A program made the translations under genes and the position numbers. 64,000 bases of DNA from Celerinatantimonas sp046054195 (GTDB lineage Bacteria; Pseudomonadota; Gammaproteobacteria; Enterobacterales; Celerinatantimonadaceae). The notes beneath the pieces were generated by a model. It was not told the DNA's origin, ran no database searches, and saw nothing but the letters and a program-made list of their open reading frames with translations. Shown here one piece after another: positions 59,212-64,000 of this stretch; position 1 is the first letter of the stretch, and every line of letters begins with the position of its first letter. The stretch lies in NCBI RefSeq assembly GCF_046054195.1, contig NZ_JBEQCS010000001.1, forward strand, positions 372,001 through 436,000, given 5' to 3'.

Positions 59212-61302
59212 TTATTTAGCAGCTTTGCGAGCTTTGGCTTCTGCAATCACTTGCTCTGCAACGTTCTGAGGGCAAGGCAGGTAGTGAGAGAATTCCATAG
59301 AGAATTGACCACGACCAGAAGTGATAGTACGCAGGTGGCCGATGTAACCAAACATTTCTGATAATGGAACATCTGCTTTAATACGTACGCCAGTTGCACC
59401 TGGATCCTGATCTTTAATCATACCGCGACGACGGTTCAAGTCACCGATAACATCACCAACGTTGTCATCTGGAGTGAATACGTCAACTTTCATGATTGGT
59501 TCAATCAGCTGAGGACCTGCTTTTGGCATAGACTGACGGAATGCACCTTTAGCTGCGATTTCAAACGCAATCGCAGAGGAGTCAACCGCATGGTAGCCAC
59601 CATCAAACAGTTCTACTTCAACGTCCAGTACTGGGTAACCAGCCAGAACACCTTCATGCATCATGCCCGCGAAACCTTTTTCGATCGCTGGGAAGAATTC
59701 TTTAGGTACGTTACCACCAACCACAGTAGAGCTGAATTTAAAGCCTGAACCCACTTCACCTGGTTTAATGCGGTAGTCGATTTTACCGAACTGACCAGAA
59801 CCACCAGACTGTTTCTTATGGGTGTAGCTATCTTCAACTTCCTTGGTGATCGTTTCACGGTATGCAACCTGAGGTTTACCAACCACAAGTTCAACGCCGT
59901 AAGTACGTTTCAGGATGTCTACTTTAATGTCCAAGTGTAATTCACCCATCCCTTTAAGGATGGTTTCACCTGAATCTTCATCAGTTTCAACTTGGAATGA
60001 TGGATCTTCTGCAACCATTTTACCGATTGCGATACCCATTTTCTCAACAGAACCTTTGTCTTTTGGTGAAACAGCAATTGAGATTACTGGTTCTGGGAAG
60101 ATCATTGGTTCCAGAGTACAAGGGTTTTTCACATCACACAGAGTATGACCAGTCTGAACGTTTTTCATACCAACTACCGCGATGATGTCACCAGCTTGTG
60201 CTGATGTCAGCTCGGTACGGTCATTCGCGTTCATTTCAACCATACGACCGATACGTTCTGTTTTACCGGTTGCAGAGTTCAAAATGGTGTCGCCTTTTTT
60301 CATCACACCAGAGTAGATGCGGATAAAGGTCAGGGCTCCGAAACGGTCATCCATAATTTTGAATGCCAATGCGCGAAGTGGTTCTTCTGCAGAAACAATG
60401 GCTTTTTCACCAGTAGGTTCACCAGTTTCTTCGTCGGTCAGATCCTGTGGGTCAACTTCAGTTGGTGCAGGCAGATAATCAACAACAGCATCCAGTACCA
60501 GCTGAATACCTTTGTTTTTAAATGCACTACCACAATAAGTTGGGAAGAACTCAAGTGTACGAGTCCCTTCACGGATACAACGTTTGAGATCTTCGATGCT
60601 TGGCTCAGTACCTTCTTCGAGGTAAGCCATCATCAAGTCTTCATCTAATTCAAGCGCTGTTTCAATCAGTTCTTCGCGATATGCTTGCGCATCGTCAACC
60701 ATATCTTCTGGAATATCAATAACTTCATAGTTTTCTGGCAGTCCGGTTTCATCCCAGATGTAAGCTTTTTGTTGAAGAACATCAACAACGCCTTTGAATT
60801 CATCTTCACGGCCGATAGGCAGTGTCATAACCAGTGGGCGAGCTTTAAGTACATTTTTAATCTGTTCAACAACGCGGAAGAAGTCAGCACCCATACGGTC
60901 AAGTTTATTGACAAAGATGATACGGGCAACTTCTGAATCGTTTGCATAACGCCAGTTGGTTTCTGATTGTGGTTCTACACCACCACTACCACAGAATACA
61001 CCCACACCGCCGTCGAGAACTTTCAGAGAACGATATACTTCAACTGTGAAGTCAACGTGTCCTGGAGTATCGATAATGTTCAGGCGGTGATCTTTCCAAA
61101 AACAGGTTGTTGCGGCGGACTGAATAGTAATCCCACGTTCAGCTTCCTGTTCCATGAAGTCGGTAGTTGCAGCACCATCGTGAACTTCACCAGTTTTATG
61201 AATTTTACCGGTTAACTTCAAGATACGTTCAGTTGTTGTGGTTTTACCAGCGTCAACATGGGCAAAAATGCCTATGTTTCGGTATTTTAGAAGGTCTGTC
61301 AT
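59212..61302 (-). CDS. fusA2: Second elongation factor G (EF-G2 type)
   Basis: A 696-residue translational GTPase with the five EF-G domains: AHVDAGKTTTTERI, the RGITIQSAATTCFW switch I and DTPGHVDFTVEVYRS in the G domain; GELHLDI in domain III; and a full domain IV and V ending PLSEMFGYIGHLRT. It is clearly diverged from fusA at 30088-32187, in particular in the G' insertion (TDEETGEPTGEKAIVS) and domain IV. Many gammaproteobacteria carry such a second EF-G; roles in recycling or translation under stress have been proposed. The ATG at 61302 is preferred to a TTG at 61326. It is not in a ribosomal operon. Confidence 0.94.
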   Translation of the reverse strand: MTDLLKYRNIGIFAHVDAGKTTTTERILKLTGKIHKTGEVHDGAATTDFMEQEAERGITIQSAATTCFWKDHRLNIIDTPGHVDFTVEVYRSLKVLDGGVGVFCGSGGVEPQSETNWRYANDSEVARIIFVNKLDRMGADFFRVVEQIKNVLKARPLVMTLPIGREDEFKGVVDVLQQKAYIWDETGLPENYEVIDIPEDMVDDAQAYREELIETALELDEDLMMAYLEEGTEPSIEDLKRCIREGTRTLEFFPTYCGSAFKNKGIQLVLDAVVDYLPAPTEVDPQDLTDEETGEPTGEKAIVSAEEPLRALAFKIMDDRFGALTFIRIYSGVMKKGDTILNSATGKTERIGRMVEMNANDRTELTSAQAGDIIAVVGMKNVQTGHTLCDVKNPCTLEPMIFPEPVISIAVSPKDKGSVEKMGIAIGKMVAEDPSFQVETDEDSGETILKGMGELHLDIKVDILKRTYGVELVVGKPQVAYRETITKEVEDSYTHKKQSGGSGQFGKIDYRIKPGEVGSGFKFSSTVVGGNVPKEFFPAIEKGFAGMMHEGVLAGYPVLDVEVELFDGGYHAVDSSAIAFEIAAKGAFRQSMPKAGPQLIEPIMKVDVFTPDDNVGDVIGDLNRRRGMIKDQDPGATGVRIKADVPLSEMFGYIGHLRTITSGRGQFSMEFSHYLPCPQNVAEQVIAEAKARKAAK

Positions 61303-61600
61303 AACAATACTCAGTTGGAGACACAAAATTTCGCGGTATTTTACCTATTTTTTTGATGTATTTCTCGTCGTTTTTTAGATTAAATACCATTCTTTTTAAA
61401 ATTTTCTTTGGAAATTTAGTCTAAGCAGATGGTTTCTGGGTTGTTTGATGTTTAACCACACTCGGCATTGTGATTCCCAAAGATCACAGAGATCTTAGTC
61501 GAGGTTTTATTTTTTGCTGAACTTTTATTAATCAGTTCGCAATGATTTTATTGATGCAAAGCAATCCTTGAGACGTCTTAATAGATGATATAAGGGTAAA

Positions 61601-61730
61601 TAGATAGTGTTGTAAACACTATTGCTACTGGGTTCCATGGCTTTTCCTCGATAGTATATTTCTTAAGCAATTATTGTCCTTGTCTTAAAGCAATAGAGTT
61701 CACCGCTCTTTACCCAAGAGCGGTTTTTTT
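61601..61730 (+). ncRNA. Candidate small RNA (about 130 nt)
   Basis: Boundaries are inferred from the -10-like TATAAG near 61589 and the terminator at 61702-61730. A perfect eight-base-pair hairpin lies at its 5' end. There is no match to a known small RNA that I can recognise. Confidence 0.4.
61702..61730 (+). terminator. Orphan + strand terminator
   Basis: ACCGCTCTT (61702-61710) pairs with AAGAGCGGT (61716-61724) over TACCC, followed by seven T residues. On the minus strand the hairpin has no U-tract, so it does not serve the minus-strand MFS gene. Confidence 0.8.
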
Positions 61731-61734
61731 CTAT

Positions 61735-63144
61735 CTAGCGACTTGAAACTGTGTCCGAATCACTTTGCCGTTGGTGTTTAAAACGCACTACTTTTAGGCT
61801 GATGAGCACGAGTATCACGCATAAAACCATCAGCGTTTGGCCAATCGCATTGAGCGCTCCGTGGGTTAAAAACAGTGAATAACAAGCGCCAGCGACGGCA
61901 GTGCCTAAGGCGAAACAGCCTTGCTGAATGGTATTTAAAGCGCTACTGGCCGCGCCCGCTTGATGCAGTGGCACCTTGGATAGCGCAATTCGAAACGCTG
62001 AGGTGAGCATAAAGGCGTTCCCAAAGCCAACGAGCCCGGTTGCCAGCGATAACTGGGTCAGGGTAATTGCACTATTGTAATGATGCATCATCGCGGCGGT
62101 TGTTATAAATCCTATTAAGGTAATCAGCGCGCCAAGTGCAAAGCTTTTAAAGTAGCTCATTTTGCTCGCTAAAGAGCGGCTTAACATTGAGCCGACAAAG
62201 AACATCACTCCTAAAGCGATAAAGCTATCACCCGATAAGCGCGGTGAAAAATGCAATGCTTGTTGCAGCGTTAGCGCGCTGACAAATAGATATCCGGCAT
62301 AACAGAAGGTCACCGCGGATTCGCTTAAAAAGCCCACTCGCGTTATTTTAATCGCAAATAAAGAAGGGGGAAGCAGCGGCTGTTCGCCGTTTTTCTCAAG
62401 GTGCATCTGTGTTTGCCAAAGCCAATAAGCAAGTGGTACACACAATATAAGAAGCATCCATAATAGCGGCCACTGCTCAGCCATGCTGATAGGTATTAAT
62501 AGTGATAGTAACAACGTGGTAAAAAGTCCCATGCCTTTAAAATCCATCGAGCTGACTTGACTGGCGCGAGTTTCAGGAATGAGCTTAAAACTTAAGGCAA
62601 TAATCACCACGCATACGGGCAAATTGATTAAAAAGGCGACTCGCCAACCCAAACCGAAAAAATTAGCACTAATTAAATATCCGCCTAGCATCTGCCCAAG
62701 CGCCACCGATAATCCTGCGACCGCTGTATATAAGCCAATGGCTCGGTTGTGTTTGTGCCCGCTTAAACACGCATGAATGGTTGCAAGGATCTGCGGCATT
62801 AACAACGCGCCAAATAATCCCTGGGCCAAGCGCCCGAGTAACATCATCGAAATTGAGTGTGAGATAGCACAAAGCGTTGATGCCAGCGCAAACCCGGCTA
62901 TTCCTAAAATAAAAACTTTGCGCCGACCAAAGCGGTCTCCAAGTCTTGCGCCTGTTGCAATACAAGATGCAAAGCTAACGCCATAAAGGGCTACGATTAA
63001 CACCAGTGCTGCGGTATTGGCGTGCAAGGATGCACCAATCACATTTAGCCCCACATTAACAATGGAAAAGTCCAGTTGCGGTAGTAATTGCCCCGCGACT
63101 AATAAAATCAGCCCCAATGAGGACAGCGTTTGATTTTTTTGCAT
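61735..63144 (-). CDS. MFS transporter, DHA2 family (EmrB/QacA type)
   Basis: A 469-residue protein with 14 predicted TM helices. TM1 carries LLPQLDFSIVNVGLNVIGASL, followed by GARLGDRFGRRKVFILG (the A motif) and LGRLAQGLFGALLMPQILATI. A long hydrophilic loop is near residues 235-260. Family members export drugs or other hydrophobic compounds using proton motive force. It is divergent from the MmyB-like regulator at 63329, the usual pairing of a pump gene and its repressor. Substrate is not predictable. Confidence 0.88.
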   Translation of the reverse strand: MQKNQTLSSLGLILLVAGQLLPQLDFSIVNVGLNVIGASLHANTAALVLIVALYGVSFASCIATGARLGDRFGRRKVFILGIAGFALASTLCAISHSISMMLLGRLAQGLFGALLMPQILATIHACLSGHKHNRAIGLYTAVAGLSVALGQMLGGYLISANFFGLGWRVAFLINLPVCVVIIALSFKLIPETRASQVSSMDFKGMGLFTTLLLSLLIPISMAEQWPLLWMLLILCVPLAYWLWQTQMHLEKNGEQPLLPPSLFAIKITRVGFLSESAVTFCYAGYLFVSALTLQQALHFSPRLSGDSFIALGVMFFVGSMLSRSLASKMSYFKSFALGALITLIGFITTAAMMHHYNSAITLTQLSLATGLVGFGNAFMLTSAFRIALSKVPLHQAGAASSALNTIQQGCFALGTAVAGACYSLFLTHGALNAIGQTLMVLCVILVLISLKVVRFKHQRQSDSDTVSSR

Positions 63145-63328
63145 AGAGTGAGCTCTTTGTGGCAGTGCTGTTTTTAACAGCTGATGATCAAGAGCGTGTT
63201 ATTATGACGAGATTTTAAAGGTGTACAAGAAATCAATTAAACACGTATAAATAGTACGATGCTAAGCTTTTCGAGGCTAAAACATCGTCTATTAAGATAT
63301 TAACTCAATAAGGAAAAATCTTTTTCTG

Positions 63329-64000
63329 ATGATGACCAACAGTGATAATTGGCAGTTAATCGGCTCTTTTTTGCGCCAAAAGCGAGAGATGATAGATCCT
63401 GAATTAGTTGGAATTGTTCGCTCATCGCGCAGTCGCACACCAGGATTAAGACGCGAAGATGTTGCCGCTTTGGCACAAATTAGTACGGTTTGGTATAGCA
63501 AGATAGAAAGGGGCAAAGCCAAAGGCGTTTCTAAAAGTGTGCTAAAAACACTAGCGGACGTGCTAAAGCTTAATCTTCAAGAGTTTGAATACCTGCTCTC
63601 ACTAAGCGAGGACTCCGAGTCCATTGCGCTTGAGCCTTGTCGAATTCTCTCAGAGCAAAGCCAATTGTTGCTTGAGCAAGTTAATCCATTGCCCGCGTTA
63701 ATGATGAATGACTATTTTGATATCCTTGGCGTGAATCAAGCGTTTACCTTGTTTTGTGGCATCAATCTTAATGAGTTGGCGCTCGATGAGCGCAACTATA
63801 TTTATTTAGCCATCACCAATGCCAAATGGCAGCAGTTTTTACCCGCAGATGATGAGCCCGCTTTAGTAGAACACCTTGAGCGAATGGCTGGGTTAATGCG
63901 TAGTCGTTGGATGAACCGACGCAACGATCCTATTTTTAATAAGCGCATCGAAACGTTTAAGCAGTGCTCGGCTATCTTTGCTAAAGCTTGGGATACGCAG
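63329..64000 (+). CDS. MmyB-like helix-turn-helix regulator, 3' truncated
   Basis: At least 223 residues, running off the window end without a stop. The N-terminal helix-turn-helix shows the MmyB-family pattern SRSRTPGLRREDVAALAQIS followed by TVWYSKIERGKAKGVS, where actinobacterial relatives have RRTPGLRREEVA and WYTWLEQGR. The rest (DYFDILGVNQAF and later) is the PAS-like MmyB ligand-binding domain, partly cut. An ATG at 63329 or 63332 may be used; AAGGA lies 14 bases upstream, a long spacing. It is divergent from the MFS pump and probably controls it. Confidence 0.85.
   Translation, partial: MMTNSDNWQLIGSFLRQKREMIDPELVGIVRSSRSRTPGLRREDVAALAQISTVWYSKIERGKAKGVSKSVLKTLADVLKLNLQEFEYLLSLSEDSESIALEPCRILSEQSQLLLEQVNPLPALMMNDYFDILGVNQAFTLFCGINLNELALDERNYIYLAITNAKWQQFLPADDEPALVEHLERMAGLMRSRWMNRRNDPIFNKRIETFKQCSAIFAKAWDTQ

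Larger units (their letters stand above)
61303..61734. other. Non-coding gap between fusA2 and the MFS gene, with a candidate small RNA
   Basis: No convincing protein gene is seen. On the + strand a candidate -35 TTGAGA (61568-61573) and -10 TATAAG (spacer 15) precede a perfect hairpin ATAGTGTT-GTA-AACACTAT (61604-61622), and a strong terminator ends at 61730. Since both flanking genes are on the minus strand, the terminator has no protein gene to serve. Confidence 0.5.

Noticed and set aside
61469..61488. CRP-like TGTGA and TCACA half-sites in the fusA2 upstream region
   Set aside because: The half-sites are ten bases apart instead of six, so it is not a proper CRP site.
63290..63310. Partial match TTAAGATATTAACT to the TAAGATATATCTT element upstream of the MmyB-like gene
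   Set aside because: It lacks the palindromic second half, so it is probably chance in an AT-rich stretch.

Overview
The window is a chromosomal segment of a moderate-GC gammaproteobacterium. Evidence includes an argininosuccinate lyase fused to an N-acetylglutamate synthase-type GNAT domain (a trait of the Vibrio/Alteromonas/Moritella side of the class), the tRNA-Thr/Tyr/Gly/Thr-tuf block, rpoBC, tusDCB and two tuf genes. The species cannot be named from sequence alone; Vibrionales, Alteromonadales or a neighbour such as Celerinatantimonadaceae would fit.

The first half (about 1-33.5 kb) is almost entirely informational core, all on the + strand. The layout is: truncated argH; a SotB-like efflux gene; the complete eleven-gene S10 ribosomal operon with its L4-type leader; coaA; murB-birA; four tRNAs and tuf1; three accessory genes (a secreted DKNYY-like protein, an unknown 138-residue protein, yaeR); tRNA-Trp-secE-nusG; rplKA; rplJL; rpoBC; ridA-tusDCB; and rpsL-rpsG-fusA-tuf2. 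Two things are unusual. S10 is not followed by the spc operon, nor does it follow the str operon, so the usual ribosomal super-cluster has been rearranged. The two tuf genes differ at 17 amino acids, although such pairs are normally kept almost identical by gene conversion. Many regulatory elements can be read directly: the S10 and L10 leaders, an rplL-rpoB attenuator, an S7-type rpsL-rpsG intercistronic region, and two promoters whose -10 box lies inside the loop or stem of the preceding terminator.

The second half (33.5-64 kb) is accessory. It holds a minus-strand three-gene operon of unknown function (YwqK/MORN-like secreted protein, four-TM protein, membrane-anchored helical protein); yghU and a VirK/YbjX-family gene; an OmpR/EnvZ-like two-component system directly ahead of a complete RND tripartite efflux operon; a divergent LysR regulator with a UbiD/UbiX-type decarboxylase pair, a DUF554 membrane protein and a PadR-type regulator (probable phenolic-acid decarboxylation); a catecholate-siderophore uptake locus (four-gene ABC importer divergent from a FepA-type receptor, with a Fur box between them) followed by an MdtD-like MFS exporter; a second elongation factor G gene (fusA2); and a DHA2 MFS pump divergent from a MmyB-like regulator cut by the window end.

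The best candidates for undescribed biology are four. First, a 12-13 bp palindromic element (TAAGATATATCTT) sits at the candidate -10 of the siderophore importer and receptor promoters and again upstream of the MFS gene. Second, a 12-bp direct repeat lies five helical turns apart in front of the RND operon, next to its two-component system. Third, the unknown three-gene operon. Fourth, a possible orphan small RNA is marked by a + strand terminator between fusA2 and the last MFS gene. No CRISPR array, insertion sequence, prophage or rRNA gene was seen.
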